DNA from: Klebsiella quasivariicola
GTDB lineage: Bacteria; Pseudomonadota; Gammaproteobacteria; Enterobacterales; Enterobacteriaceae
Length of the DNA stretch: 64,000 nt
Direction of reading: 5' to 3'
Assembly: GCF_002269255.1 (NCBI RefSeq)
Contig: NZ_CP022823.1
Location: forward strand, 310,001 to 374,000
Positions 26,536 through 35,750 of the stretch are shown one piece after another. Both the position numbers and the translations under genes were made by a program. The notes beneath the pieces were generated by a model. The model worked only from the letters and a program-made list of their open reading frames with translations, was not told where the DNA came from and searched no databases. Positions within the stretch are counted from its first letter, which is position 1. Each line of letters starts with the position of its first letter.

Positions 26536-27066
26536 TTGAGCACGACTAACCATGATCACCACGTCTATGTCCTGATGGGCGTTTCCGGCAGCGGAAAATC
26601 CGCTGTCGCCAGCGAAGTGGCGCATCAGCTGCATGCTGCGTTTCTCGACGGCGACTTTCTCCATCCGCGCAGCAACATCACCAAGATGGCCTCCGGGGAG
26701 CCGCTGAATGATGATGACCGCACCCCGTGGCTGCAGGCGCTGAATGACGCCGCATTTGCCATGCAGCGTACCAACAAGGTATCGCTGATCGTCTGCTCGG
26801 CGCTGAAGAAAAGCTACCGCGACATTCTGCGCAAGGGCAACCCGAACCTTTCCTTCATCTACCTGAAAGGCGACTTCGACGTGATTGAAAACCGTCTGAA
26901 GGCGCGTAAAGGGCACTTCTTCAAAACCCAAATGTTGGTGACGCAGTTTGAAACGCTGCAGGAACCAGGCGCCGACGAGAGCGATGTGCTTATCGTCGAT
27001 ATCGACCAGCCGCTGGAAGGCGTGGTGGCCAGCACCATCGAGGTGATCAACAAAGGCAGTCACTAG
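26536..27066 (+). CDS. gntK: Gluconokinase GntK
   Basis: 176 residues from a TTG start at 26536, preceded by GGGAGG with five bases between. This start reproduces the E. coli N-terminus MSTTNHDHH. The P-loop is GVSGSGKS at 15-22. It phosphorylates gluconate to 6-phosphogluconate. Its TAG stop overlaps the GTG start of gntU by one base, so the two are translationally coupled. Confidence 0.96.
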   Translation: MSTTNHDHHVYVLMGVSGSGKSAVASEVAHQLHAAFLDGDFLHPRSNITKMASGEPLNDDDRTPWLQALNDAAFAMQRTNKVSLIVCSALKKSYRDILRKGNPNLSFIYLKGDFDVIENRLKARKGHFFKTQMLVTQFETLQEPGADESDVLIVDIDQPLEGVVASTIEVINKGSH

Positions 27067-28406
27067 TGAGTACTTTAACGCTTGTTTTAACTGCAGTCGG
27101 CTCAGTATTGCTGCTGCTGTTTTTAGTCATGAAGGCGCGCATGCACGCCTTCGTGGCTTTGATGGTGGTTTCTATTGGTGCAGGTCTCTTCTCCGGTATG
27201 CCGCTGGATAAAATCGCGGCGACAATGGAGAAAGGGATGGGCGGTACGCTGGGCTTCCTGGCGATCGTCGTCGCGCTCGGCGCAATGTTCGGGAAGATCC
27301 TCCATGAAACGGGGGCGGTCGATCAGATTGCCGTCAAGATGCTCAAATCCTTCGGCCACAGCCGGGCGCACTATGCGATTGGCCTCGCCGGCCTTATCTG
27401 CGCGCTACCGCTGTTCTTCGAAGTCGCCATTGTCCTGCTGATAAGCGTCGCCTTCTCGATGGCGCGCCATACCGGCACGAACCTGGTGAAGCTGGTGATC
27501 CCGCTGTTTGCCGGGGTGGCCGCCGCTGCGGCGTTCCTGCTGCCGGGGCCGGCGCCGATGCTGCTGGCGTCGCAAATGCACGCCGACTTTGGCTGGATGA
27601 TCCTGATTGGCCTGTGCGCGGCCATTCCGGGGATGATTATCGCCGGTCCGCTGTGGGGTAACTTTATCAGCCGCTACGTTGAGCTGCATATTCCTGACGA
27701 TATCAGCGAACCGCATCTCGGCGAAGGCAAAATGCCGTCGTTCGGCTTCAGCCTGTCGCTGATCCTGCTGCCGCTGGTGCTGGTGGGTCTGAAAACTATC
27801 GCCGCGCGCTTTGTGCCGGTGGGCTCGACCGCTTACGAATGGTTCGAATTTATCGGCCACCCGTTCACCGCGATCCTGGTGGCTTGCCTGGTGGCAATCT
27901 ACGGCCTGGCCATGCGCCAGGGGATGGCCAAAGACCGGGTGATGGAGATCTGCGGTCATGCGCTGCAGCCGGCGGGGATTATCCTGCTGGTGATCGGGGC
28001 TGGCGGCGTCTTCAAACAGGTGCTGGTAGACTCTGGCGTGGGCCCGGCGCTCGGTGAAGCGCTGACCGGTATGGGCCTGCCGATCGCCATTACCTGCTTT
28101 GTACTGGCAGCGGCGGTGCGTATCATTCAGGGCTCTGCCACCGTAGCGTGCCTGACGGCGGTTGGCCTGGTAATGCCGGTGATTGAGCAGCTGAACTACA
28201 GCGGCGCACAGATGGCGGCTCTGTCTATTTGTATCGCCGGCGGCTCGATTGTCGTGAGCCATGTGAACGACGCCGGCTTCTGGCTGTTCGGTAAATTTAC
28301 CGGCGCCACCGAAGCCCAGACGTTGAAAACCTGGACCATGATGGAAACTATCCTCGGCACCACCGGGGCGATAGTTGGCATGATCGCTTTCCAGCTGCTG
28401 AGCTAA
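27066..28406 (+). CDS. gntU: Low-affinity gluconate transporter GntU
   Basis: 446 residues with a GTG start at 27066, the E. coli GntU length. It is a GntP-family proton symporter with about 12-14 membrane segments and the conserved stretches LPLFFEVA and SHVNDAGFWLFGKF. It is expressed with gntK under GntR. It ends before a bidirectional hairpin at 28439-28468. Confidence 0.96.
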   Translation: MSTLTLVLTAVGSVLLLLFLVMKARMHAFVALMVVSIGAGLFSGMPLDKIAATMEKGMGGTLGFLAIVVALGAMFGKILHETGAVDQIAVKMLKSFGHSRAHYAIGLAGLICALPLFFEVAIVLLISVAFSMARHTGTNLVKLVIPLFAGVAAAAAFLLPGPAPMLLASQMHADFGWMILIGLCAAIPGMIIAGPLWGNFISRYVELHIPDDISEPHLGEGKMPSFGFSLSLILLPLVLVGLKTIAARFVPVGSTAYEWFEFIGHPFTAILVACLVAIYGLAMRQGMAKDRVMEICGHALQPAGIILLVIGAGGVFKQVLVDSGVGPALGEALTGMGLPIAITCFVLAAAVRIIQGSATVACLTAVGLVMPVIEQLNYSGAQMAALSICIAGGSIVVSHVNDAGFWLFGKFTGATEAQTLKTWTMMETILGTTGAIVGMIAFQLLS

Positions 28407-28429
28407 GCGAGTTTTCATCCCGCTCATGA

Positions 28430-28470
28430 GGGAATAAAAAGCCAGGGTAACAACGGTTACTCTGGCTTCT
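28430..28470. terminator. Bidirectional terminator after gntU
   Basis: Arms AAGCCAGGGTAAC / GTTACTCTGGCTT (28439-28451 and 28456-28468) with one mismatch and a 4-base loop. The rightward tail is weak (CTTTGC) and the leftward tail is strong (TTTTTATT). It therefore looks at least as much like the end of a leftward transcript as of gntU. Confidence 0.85.
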
Positions 28471-28490
28471 TTGCAATAACCCGCGTTTTT

Positions 28491-28553
28491 TCACGCTTTT
28501 CCCGTTCTGCTACACACCATGATGAGCGCTACGACGATGATCGTACCCCTCAT
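28491..28553 (-). CDS. Leader-peptide-like mini-ORF, Ile/Val-rich, 20 residues
   Basis: ATG 28553 to TGA 28491 encodes MRGTIIVVALIMVCSRTGKA, with AGGG five to eight bases before the start. The run of branched-chain codons and the ...GKA ending recall attenuator leader peptides such as IlvL. Twenty-three bases beyond its stop lies the hairpin plus T-run at 28430-28468, the layout of an attenuator. No biosynthetic or transport gene follows on that strand: read-through would run antisense into gntU. Translation is unproven. I do not recognise it as a named gene. Confidence 0.35.
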   Translation of the reverse strand: MRGTIIVVALIMVCSRTGKA

Positions 28554-28869
28554 CAGGCCCTGCTGTGCCTGGGTTTGTCGCTTTTTTTTGGCAAGCGGCA
28601 AATCCCTTGATTTCGCGCTTAATCCATAATCAGGATCAATAAAATAGCGACGGAAAATATTCCATTCCCCGGGGGATTTCCCCGATAATCGTTGCGCTTT
28701 TGACGACGACCAGCGACGGTGGGCAATGTGCAGGATAAGTTGCATTTCTGATTGTTCAGCAATCATTGATTAATTTCACTTGCGACTTTAGCTGCATTTT
28801 GTAAGGTGAGGGATAATCCAGTTGGAAACTGGCCAGGCACAAACAGCACACACCTCGCAGGAATACGTT

Positions 28870-29976
28870 ATGAAAAATGTTGGTTTTATCGGCTGGCGCG
28901 GAATGGTCGGCTCTGTTCTCATGCAACGCATGGTTGAAGAGCGCGATTTCGACGCCATTCGCCCGGTGTTCTTCTCTACCTCCCAGCTGGGACAGCCAGC
29001 GCCGTCATTCGGCGGTAGCACCGGTGGTACGCTTCAGGATGCGTTCGATCTGGACGCGCTGAAGGCGCTGGACATTATTGTCACGTGCCAGGGCGGCGAT
29101 TACACCAACGAGATTTACCCGAAGCTGCGCGAAAGCGGCTGGCAGGGTTACTGGATTGATGCGGCCTCTTCGCTGCGCATGAAGGACGATGCGATCATTA
29201 TCCTCGACCCGGTTAACCAGGACGTGATCACCGCTGGCCTGAACAACGGTGTGAAAACTTTTGTCGGCGGCAACTGTACCGTCAGCCTGATGCTGATGTC
29301 CCTCGGCGGCCTGTTTGCACAGGATCTGGTGGAGTGGGTCAGCGTGGCGACGTACCAGGCGGCTTCCGGCGGCGGCGCGCGTCATATGCGCGAGCTGCTG
29401 AGCCAGATGGGTCAACTGCACAACCACGTGGCCGCAGAGCTGGCGGACCCGGCTTCCGCCATCCTGGACATTGAGCGCAAAGTCACTTCGCTGACCCGCA
29501 GCGGCGAGCTGCCGGTGGACAACTTCGGCGTACCGCTGGCGGGCAGCCTGATCCCGTGGATCGACAAACAGCTGGATAACGGCCAGAGCCGCGAAGAGTG
29601 GAAAGGCCAGGCGGAGACCAACAAGATCCTCGCCACCTCGTCCGTTATCCCGGTAGACGGTCTGTGCGTTCGCGTTGGCGCGCTGCGCTGCCACAGCCAG
29701 GCGTTCACCATCAAGCTGAAGAAAGATGTTTCTATCCCGACCGTTGAGGAGCTGTTGGCCGCGCACAACCCGTGGGCCAAAGTGGTGCCGAACGATCGTG
29801 AGATTACCATGCGCGAGCTGACCCCAGCCGCGGTGACGGGCACCCTGACTACCCCGGTAGGGCGCCTGCGTAAACTGAATATGGGGCCGGAATATCTCTC
29901 GGCCTTTACCGTTGGCGACCAGCTGCTGTGGGGCGCCGCGGAGCCGCTGCGCCGGATGCTTCGCCAGCTGGCGTAA
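28870..29976 (+). CDS. asd: Aspartate-semialdehyde dehydrogenase
   Basis: 368 residues from ATG 28870 (GCAGGA upstream); the frame opens 16 codons earlier without support. It begins MKNVGFIGWRGMVGSVLMQR, the NADP-binding fold. The catalytic Cys136 lies in GGNCTVSLMLMS, and the His region in RCHSQAFTIKLK. It reduces aspartyl phosphate to aspartate semialdehyde, the branch point to Lys, diaminopimelate, Met and Thr, so it is essential. A strong terminator follows. Confidence 0.97.
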   Translation: MKNVGFIGWRGMVGSVLMQRMVEERDFDAIRPVFFSTSQLGQPAPSFGGSTGGTLQDAFDLDALKALDIIVTCQGGDYTNEIYPKLRESGWQGYWIDAASSLRMKDDAIIILDPVNQDVITAGLNNGVKTFVGGNCTVSLMLMSLGGLFAQDLVEWVSVATYQAASGGGARHMRELLSQMGQLHNHVAAELADPASAILDIERKVTSLTRSGELPVDNFGVPLAGSLIPWIDKQLDNGQSREEWKGQAETNKILATSSVIPVDGLCVRVGALRCHSQAFTIKLKKDVSIPTVEELLAAHNPWAKVVPNDREITMRELTPAAVTGTLTTPVGRLRKLNMGPEYLSAFTVGDQLLWGAAEPLRRMLRQLA

Positions 29977-29991
29977 GCGCAGGATAAACAG

Positions 29992-30020
29992 AAAGGGGGT
30001 CTTCGAGCCCCCTTTTTTTT
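29992..30020 (+). terminator. asd terminator
   Basis: AAAGGGGG / CCCCCTTT arms (29992-29999 and 30008-30015) closing TCTTCGAG, followed by a run of T. This is a classic intrinsic terminator. Confidence 0.93.
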
Positions 30021-30214
30021 TGCGTAATACAAGGAGTAAACGCGGATGTTAGATTTTTCCCCACGGAGGTAACTCAGCCTTGGCTATGCTTTAAGTAAGG
30101 AATTCCTTACCTGAAGGTGGGACGGAGCAGAAGGATGCAGAAAGTGCTGCGCCGTTCAGGTCAAAAAAAGTCGCCAGTTACAGGAATGAGCGACACTTAC
30201 AACAGGATGAAAGC
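30021..30214 (+). promoter_or_regulatory. glgB leader region with a 16-bp palindrome and repeated GGA motifs
   Basis: A perfect 16-bp palindrome GTAAGGAATTCCTTAC lies at 30095-30110. Through the region GGA triplets recur (ACGGAGG, AAGGAAT, GACGGAG, AAGGATG, CAGGAATG, ACAGGATG), the last being the likely ribosome site just before the ATG. CsrA binds such GGA motifs and represses glycogen genes in E. coli; its use of this leader is my inference. Confidence 0.45.
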
Positions 30215-32401
30215 ATGTCTAATCATATTGATAGAGACGTGATTAATGCGCTAATCGCCGGTCATTTCGCGGATCCCTTTTCCGTGCTCGGCATGCACCG
30301 TACTGACGCCGGGCTGGAAGTGCGCGCATTATTACCCGATGCCACCGATGTGTGGGTTATTGAACCGAAAACCGGACGCAAAGTCGGCAAGCTCGAATGC
30401 CTCGACTCGCGCGGTTTCTTCAGCGGCGTCCTGCCGCGGCGGAAAAACGCCTTTCGCTATCAGCTGGCCGTCACCTGGCACGGGCAGCAGAATCTGATTG
30501 ATGATCCTTATCGCTTTGGTCCGCTGTTGCAGGACCTTGACGTCTGGCTGCTGTCGGAAGGGACCCATCTGCGCCCTTACGAAACGCTGGGCGCGCACGC
30601 TGCCACCATGGACGGCGTCACCGGTACCCGTTTCTCGGTGTGGGCACCGAACGCCCGCCGGGTGTCGGTGGTGGGGCAGTTTAACTACTGGGATGGCCGT
30701 CGCCACCCGATGCGATTTCGCAAAGAGTCCGGGATCTGGGAGCTGTTCGTTCCCGGCGCGCACAATGGCCAGCTGTATAAATTCGAGCTGATTGACGCCA
30801 ACGGCCATCTGCGGGTCAAAGCGGATCCTTACGCCTTTGAGTCGCAAATGCGTCCGGAAAGCGCCTCGCTTATCTGCGATCTGCCGCCCAAAGTGGAACA
30901 GCCAGCGGACCGCAGAGCGGCGAACCAGTTCGATGCCCCGATCTCTATCTATGAAGTGCATCTCGGCTCCTGGCGCCGTCATACCGACAATAATTTCTGG
31001 CTGAGCTACCGCGAGCTGGCCGACCAGCTGGTGCCCTACGCCAAATGGATGGGCTTCACCCATCTCGAACTGCTGCCGGTAAACGAGCACCCGTTCGACG
31101 GCAGCTGGGGCTATCAACCCACCGGGCTCTATGCGCCGACCCGCCGTTTCGGCACCCGCGATGATTTCCGTTACTTTATCAACGCCGCGCACGCCGCCGG
31201 GCTGAACGTCATCCTTGACTGGGTGCCCGGCCACTTCCCGGCGGATGACTTTGCCCTTGCCTCGTTTGACGGCACTTCGCTGTATGAACACAGCGACCCG
31301 CGCGAGGGGTATCACCAGGACTGGAATACCCTGATTTACAACTACGGTCGCCGTGAAGTCAGCAACTTCCTTGTCGGTAACGCGCTGTACTGGATCGAGC
31401 GCTTTGGTATTGATGCTCTGCGCGTCGATGCGGTGGCCTCGATGATCTATCGCGATTACAGCCGCAAGGCAGGCGAGTGGATCCCCAACGAATACGGCGG
31501 CCGGGAAAATCTGGAAGCCATTGAGTTTCTGCGCAACACCAACCGCATTCTCGGCGAACAGACGCCGGGCGCGGTCACCATGGCGGAAGAGTCCACCGAT
31601 TTTGCCGGGGTGACCCGTCCGCCAGCCGGCGGCGGCCTCGGTTTCTGGTTCAAATGGAACCTTGGCTGGATGCACGACACCCTGGATTACATGAAGCTCG
31701 ATCCGGTGCATCGCCGCTACCATCATGACAAAATGACCTTCGGCATGCTCTACAACTACACCGAGAATTTTGTGCTGCCGCTCTCCCACGATGAAGTGGT
31801 GCACGGCAAAAAATCGATTCTCGACCGCATGCCGGGCGATGCCTGGCAGAAGTTCGCCAACCTGCGCGCCTACTACGGCTGGCTGTTCGCCTTCCCGGGG
31901 AAAAAGCTGCTGTTTATGGGCAATGAGTTCGCTCAGGGGCGCGAGTGGAACCATGACGTTAGCCTCGACTGGCATCTGCTGGAGGGCGGCGACAACTGGC
32001 ACCACGGCGTCCAGCGGCTGGTGCGCGACCTGAACCATACCTACCGTCATCATAAAGCGCTGCACGAGCTGGATTTTGACCCCTACGGCTTCGAATGGCT
32101 GGTGGTCGACGACCATGAGCGCTCGGTGTTTGTCTTTGTACGCCGTGACCGGGCGGGCAACGAGATTATCGTCGCCAGCAACTTCACGCCGGTGCCGCGC
32201 CACGACTACCGCTTCGGCATTAACCAGCCGGGCCGCTGGCGCGAGGCGCTAAATACCGACTCCATGCACTATCACGGCAGCAATCAGGGCAATGGCGGCG
32301 TGGTGGAAAGCGACGCTATCGCCAGCCACGGTCGCGAACATTCGCTGTCGCTGACCCTGCCCCCGCTGGCGACGATCTGGCTGGTCCGGGAGGCGCAATG
32401 A
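30215..32401 (+). CDS. glgB: 1,4-alpha-glucan branching enzyme GlgB
   Basis: 728 residues, exactly the E. coli length. N-terminal CBM48-type domains (about 1-225) precede the GH13 barrel. The catalytic nucleophile lies in DALRVDAVASMIYRDYSR (about Asp405), the acid in MAEESTDFAG (about Glu458), and the third acidic residue in LPLSHDEVVHGKKS. It forms alpha-1,6 branches in glycogen. It is the first gene of glgBXCAP, and its stop overlaps the glgX start by four bases. Confidence 0.97.
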   Translation: MSNHIDRDVINALIAGHFADPFSVLGMHRTDAGLEVRALLPDATDVWVIEPKTGRKVGKLECLDSRGFFSGVLPRRKNAFRYQLAVTWHGQQNLIDDPYRFGPLLQDLDVWLLSEGTHLRPYETLGAHAATMDGVTGTRFSVWAPNARRVSVVGQFNYWDGRRHPMRFRKESGIWELFVPGAHNGQLYKFELIDANGHLRVKADPYAFESQMRPESASLICDLPPKVEQPADRRAANQFDAPISIYEVHLGSWRRHTDNNFWLSYRELADQLVPYAKWMGFTHLELLPVNEHPFDGSWGYQPTGLYAPTRRFGTRDDFRYFINAAHAAGLNVILDWVPGHFPADDFALASFDGTSLYEHSDPREGYHQDWNTLIYNYGRREVSNFLVGNALYWIERFGIDALRVDAVASMIYRDYSRKAGEWIPNEYGGRENLEAIEFLRNTNRILGEQTPGAVTMAEESTDFAGVTRPPAGGGLGFWFKWNLGWMHDTLDYMKLDPVHRRYHHDKMTFGMLYNYTENFVLPLSHDEVVHGKKSILDRMPGDAWQKFANLRAYYGWLFAFPGKKLLFMGNEFAQGREWNHDVSLDWHLLEGGDNWHHGVQRLVRDLNHTYRHHKALHELDFDPYGFEWLVVDDHERSVFVFVRRDRAGNEIIVASNFTPVPRHDYRFGINQPGRWREALNTDSMHYHGSNQGNGGVVESDAIASHGREHSLSLTLPPLATIWLVREAQ

Positions 32402-34374
32402 CCTCACTCGCGGCAGGCAAACCTGCGCCATTGGGCGCCAGCTATGACGGCAAGGGGGTGAATTTCGCCCTCTTCTCCGCCCATGCGGAGCGGGTGGAGC
32501 TGTGCGTATTCGACGAGCAGGGCAACGAGCAACGCTTCGATCTCCCGGCGCGCAGCGGCGACATCTGGCACGGCTGGCTGGCCGCCGCCGGGCCGGGCCT
32601 GCGCTATGGCTACCGGGTGCATGGCCCCTGGGATCCGGCGCAGGGGCACCGGTTTAACCCGGCCAAGCTGTTGATCGATCCCTGCGCCCACCGGGTCGAA
32701 GGCGATTTGCCTGACGACGAGCGCCTGCATGGCGGCATGTGGCAGCCGGATCATCGCGACAGCGCCGCGGTCGCGCCAAAATCGCAGGTGGTGGATCTGC
32801 GTTACGACTGGCGGGGCGATAAACCGCCGCGTACCCCGTGGGGCGAAACGGTGATTTATGAAGCGCACGTGAAAGGGCTGACTCTGTTGCATCCGCAGCT
32901 ACCGGAAGCTATTCGCGGAACCTATAAGGCGCTGGGCCACCCGGTGATGATTGCTTACTTCAAATCGCTGGGCATCAGTGCCCTTGAGCTGCTGCCGGTG
33001 GCGCAGTTCGCCAGCGAGCCGCGACTGCAGCGGATGGGGTTAAGCAACTACTGGGGCTACAACCCGCTGGCATGGTTCGCGCTGGATCCGCGCTACGCCA
33101 GCGATCCGGATCGCGCCCTGGATGAGTTTCGCGATGCGGTCAAAGCGCTGCATGCCGCTGGTATCGAGGTAATTCTGGATATCGTGCTCAACCACAGCGC
33201 GGAAATCGATCTTGAAGGGCCTACCGTCTCCCTGCGCGGAATCGACAACCGTAGCTATTATTGGATAAGGGACGATGGCGATTACCACAACTGGACCGGG
33301 TGCGGTAATACGCTCAATCTCAGCCACCCGGGCGTGGTGGAGCTGGCGCGCCAGTGTTTACGCTTCTGGGTGGATGAGTGCCATGTCGACGGTTTTCGCT
33401 TCGACCTCGCCTCCGTGATGGGCCGAACCCCGGAATTCCACCAGAATGCGCCGCTGTTCGAGGCTATCCGTGACGACAGCGTGCTGTCGCAGGTGAAACT
33501 GATCGCTGAACCCTGGGATATCGGCCCGGGCGGCTATCAGGTGGGTAATTTCCCGCCGCTGTTTGCCGAATGGAATGACCATTTTCGCGATAGCGCCCGA
33601 CGGTTCTGGCTGCAGCAAAACGTCTCTCTGGGTGACTTTGCCCAACGCTTCGCGGCTTCCAGCGATCTCTTTGCCCGCGATGGTAAGCCGCCATCGGCGA
33701 CGGTCAACCTGGTGACAGCTCACGATGGCTTCACGCTCCGCGACTGTGTCTGTTTCAATCAGAAACACAATCAGGCAAACGGGGAGGAGAATCGCGATGG
33801 GACTAACAACAACTACAGCAACAATCATGGTATAGAAGGATTAGAGGCTAATCTTGCGGTGATTGAACGGCGACGCGCCAGCGTGCATGCGCTGCTGACG
33901 ACGCTGCTGTTGGCGCAGGGGACGCCGATGCTGCTGGCGGGAGATGAGCAGGGCCACAGTCAGCACGGCAACAATAATGCCTACTGTCAGGATAACGCGT
34001 TGACCTGGCTGGACTGGCGTCAGGCGAACCCGGGTTTAACCGCATTTACCGCGGCGCTAATCCATCTACGGCGGCGCATTCCGGCGCTTACCCGCAACCG
34101 CTGGTGGCAGGAGGGCGATGGCAACGTCCGCTGGTTGAATCAATACGCCCAGCCGCTGACTGCCGGGGAGTGGCAGCAGGGCGCAGCGTGTATGCAGATC
34201 CAGTTGTCGGATCGCTGGCTGCTCACGCTGAACGCCACCGCACAGGTGGTCGATATGGTTTTACCCGAGGGGGAATGGCGCGCCGTTCCTCCATTCGCCG
34301 GAGAGGATAATCCGGTCATCATGGCTGTCTGGCATGGGCCCGCGCACGGAGTGTGCGTATTTCAAAGGTCGTAA
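32398..34374 (+). CDS. glgX: Glycogen debranching enzyme GlgX
   Basis: 658 residues. A CBM48-type N-terminus is followed by a GH13 barrel with VDGFRFDLASVMGR (nucleophile Asp), LIAEPWDIGPGGYQ (acid Glu) and LVTAHDGFTLRD. It hydrolyses alpha-1,6 branches of limit dextrins left by GlgP. It overlaps glgB by ATGA. glgC follows after 80 bp, which leaves room for an internal promoter or ribosome-site control. Confidence 0.96.
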   Translation: MTSLAAGKPAPLGASYDGKGVNFALFSAHAERVELCVFDEQGNEQRFDLPARSGDIWHGWLAAAGPGLRYGYRVHGPWDPAQGHRFNPAKLLIDPCAHRVEGDLPDDERLHGGMWQPDHRDSAAVAPKSQVVDLRYDWRGDKPPRTPWGETVIYEAHVKGLTLLHPQLPEAIRGTYKALGHPVMIAYFKSLGISALELLPVAQFASEPRLQRMGLSNYWGYNPLAWFALDPRYASDPDRALDEFRDAVKALHAAGIEVILDIVLNHSAEIDLEGPTVSLRGIDNRSYYWIRDDGDYHNWTGCGNTLNLSHPGVVELARQCLRFWVDECHVDGFRFDLASVMGRTPEFHQNAPLFEAIRDDSVLSQVKLIAEPWDIGPGGYQVGNFPPLFAEWNDHFRDSARRFWLQQNVSLGDFAQRFAASSDLFARDGKPPSATVNLVTAHDGFTLRDCVCFNQKHNQANGEENRDGTNNNYSNNHGIEGLEANLAVIERRRASVHALLTTLLLAQGTPMLLAGDEQGHSQHGNNNAYCQDNALTWLDWRQANPGLTAFTAALIHLRRRIPALTRNRWWQEGDGNVRWLNQYAQPLTAGEWQQGAACMQIQLSDRWLLTLNATAQVVDMVLPEGEWRAVPPFAGEDNPVIMAVWHGPAHGVCVFQRS

Positions 34375-34454
34375 GCCCTGAAGCTTCCGGTTGGACCCGT
34401 GGCGGCGGCGCGGCGGGATGAGCTGGAAAGCGGGGGTGTAAAAAGGAGTTAATC

Positions 34455-35750
34455 ATGGTTAGGCTTGAAAAAAACGATCCGCTGATGCTGGCGCGTCAAT
34501 TACCCATTAAATCCGTGGCGTTGATCCTCGCGGGCGGGCGTGGCACCCGGCTGAAGGATCTCACCATTAAGCGCGCGAAACCTGCCGTTCACTTCGGCGG
34601 CAAGTTCCGTATTATCGATTTCGCATTATCTAACTGCATTAACTCAGGGATCCGTCGTATCGGCGTTATTACCCAGTATCAGTCGCACACGCTGGTGCAG
34701 CATATCCAGCGCGGCTGGTCGTTCTTCAGCGAAGAGATGAACGAGTTTGTCGATCTGCTGCCAGCCCAGCAGCGCGTACACGGCGAAAACTGGTATCGCG
34801 GCACGGCGGACGCGGTGACGCAGAACCTGGATATCATCAGCCGCTATAAGGCCGAGTATGTGGTGATCCTCGCGGGCGACCATATTTATAAGCAGGACTA
34901 CTCGCGCATGCTGATCGACCATGTCGAAAAAGGGGCGCGTTGCACCGTAGCCTGCATGCCGGTGCCCATTGAAGAGGCATCCGCCTTCGGCGTCATGGCG
35001 GTCGACGAAAACGAAAAAATCATTGAGTTTGTCGAAAAACCGGCCAACCCGCCGGCGATGCCGACCGACCCGACCAAATCGCTGGCCAGTATGGGTATTT
35101 ATGTCTTTGACGCCGCCTATCTTTATGAGCTGCTGGAAGAAGACGATCGCAACGAGCACTCCAGCCACGATTTCGGCAAAGATATCATTCCGAAGATCAC
35201 CGCAGCTGGCATGGCTTATGCACATCCTTTCCCGCTCTCCTGCGTGCAGTCTGATCCGAACGCCGAACCTTACTGGCGCGACGTGGGAACGCTGGAAGCG
35301 TACTGGAAGGCCAACCTCGATCTGGCATCGGTCACGCCGGAGCTGGATATGTACGACCAGAACTGGCCGATCCGCACCCATATGGAATCGCTGCCGCCGG
35401 CGAAGTTCGTGCAGGACCGCTCCGGTAGCCACGGCATGACCCTGAACTCGCTGGTTTCGGGGGGCTGTATTATCTCCGGGTCGGTAGTGGTGCAGTCGGT
35501 GCTGTTCCCACGTGTGCGGGTGAACTCCTTCTGTAACATTGATTCGGCAGTCTTGTTGCCTGATGTCTGGGTGGGGCGCTCTTGCCGCCTGCGTCGCTGC
35601 GTGATTGACCGCGCCTGCGTCATCCCGGAAGGTATGGTAATTGGTGAGAACGCGGAAGAGGATGCACGCCGCTTCTATCGCTCAGAGGAAGGTATCGTGC
35701 TGGTGACCCGCGACATGCTGCGGAAATTAGGGCACAAACAGGAGCGCTAA
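34455..35750 (+). CDS. glgC: Glucose-1-phosphate adenylyltransferase GlgC
   Basis: 431 residues, the E. coli length. The nucleotidyltransferase signature LAGGRGTRLKDLT sits near residue 25-37. Lys in the substrate loop FVEKPANPP matches the glucose-1-phosphate site. A C-terminal left-handed beta-helix region carries the FBP/AMP regulatory site. It makes ADP-glucose, the committed step of glycogen synthesis. The leader AAAAAGGAG is a strong ribosome site and a likely CsrA target, as known for E. coli glgC. It overlaps glgA by TAATG. Confidence 0.97.
   Translation: MVRLEKNDPLMLARQLPIKSVALILAGGRGTRLKDLTIKRAKPAVHFGGKFRIIDFALSNCINSGIRRIGVITQYQSHTLVQHIQRGWSFFSEEMNEFVDLLPAQQRVHGENWYRGTADAVTQNLDIISRYKAEYVVILAGDHIYKQDYSRMLIDHVEKGARCTVACMPVPIEEASAFGVMAVDENEKIIEFVEKPANPPAMPTDPTKSLASMGIYVFDAAYLYELLEEDDRNEHSSHDFGKDIIPKITAAGMAYAHPFPLSCVQSDPNAEPYWRDVGTLEAYWKANLDLASVTPELDMYDQNWPIRTHMESLPPAKFVQDRSGSHGMTLNSLVSGGCIISGSVVVQSVLFPRVRVNSFCNIDSAVLLPDVWVGRSCRLRRCVIDRACVIPEGMVIGENAEEDARRFYRSEEGIVLVTRDMLRKLGHKQER

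Larger units (their letters stand above)
28407..28869. other. gntU / asd gap, where E. coli has yhgN
   Basis: 463 bp. No MarC-family yhgN gene is present. The left part holds a bidirectional terminator and a leader-like mini-ORF on the minus strand (28491-28553). The right part (about 28740-28869) must hold the asd promoter. The frame from 28766 to 28491 (91 codons) is open, but its first 70 codons look non-coding. Confidence 0.7.

Noticed and set aside
28554..28766. Upstream 71 codons of the 91-codon minus-strand frame in the gntU-asd gap
   Set aside because: No ribosome site and atypical composition. Only the last 20 codons, from 28553, have a plausible start and peptide.
30332..32203. 623-codon open frame antisense to glgB
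   Set aside because: It is a shadow of a GC-rich coding frame: no ribosome site, no recognisable domain, and glgB on the other strand is a full-length match.
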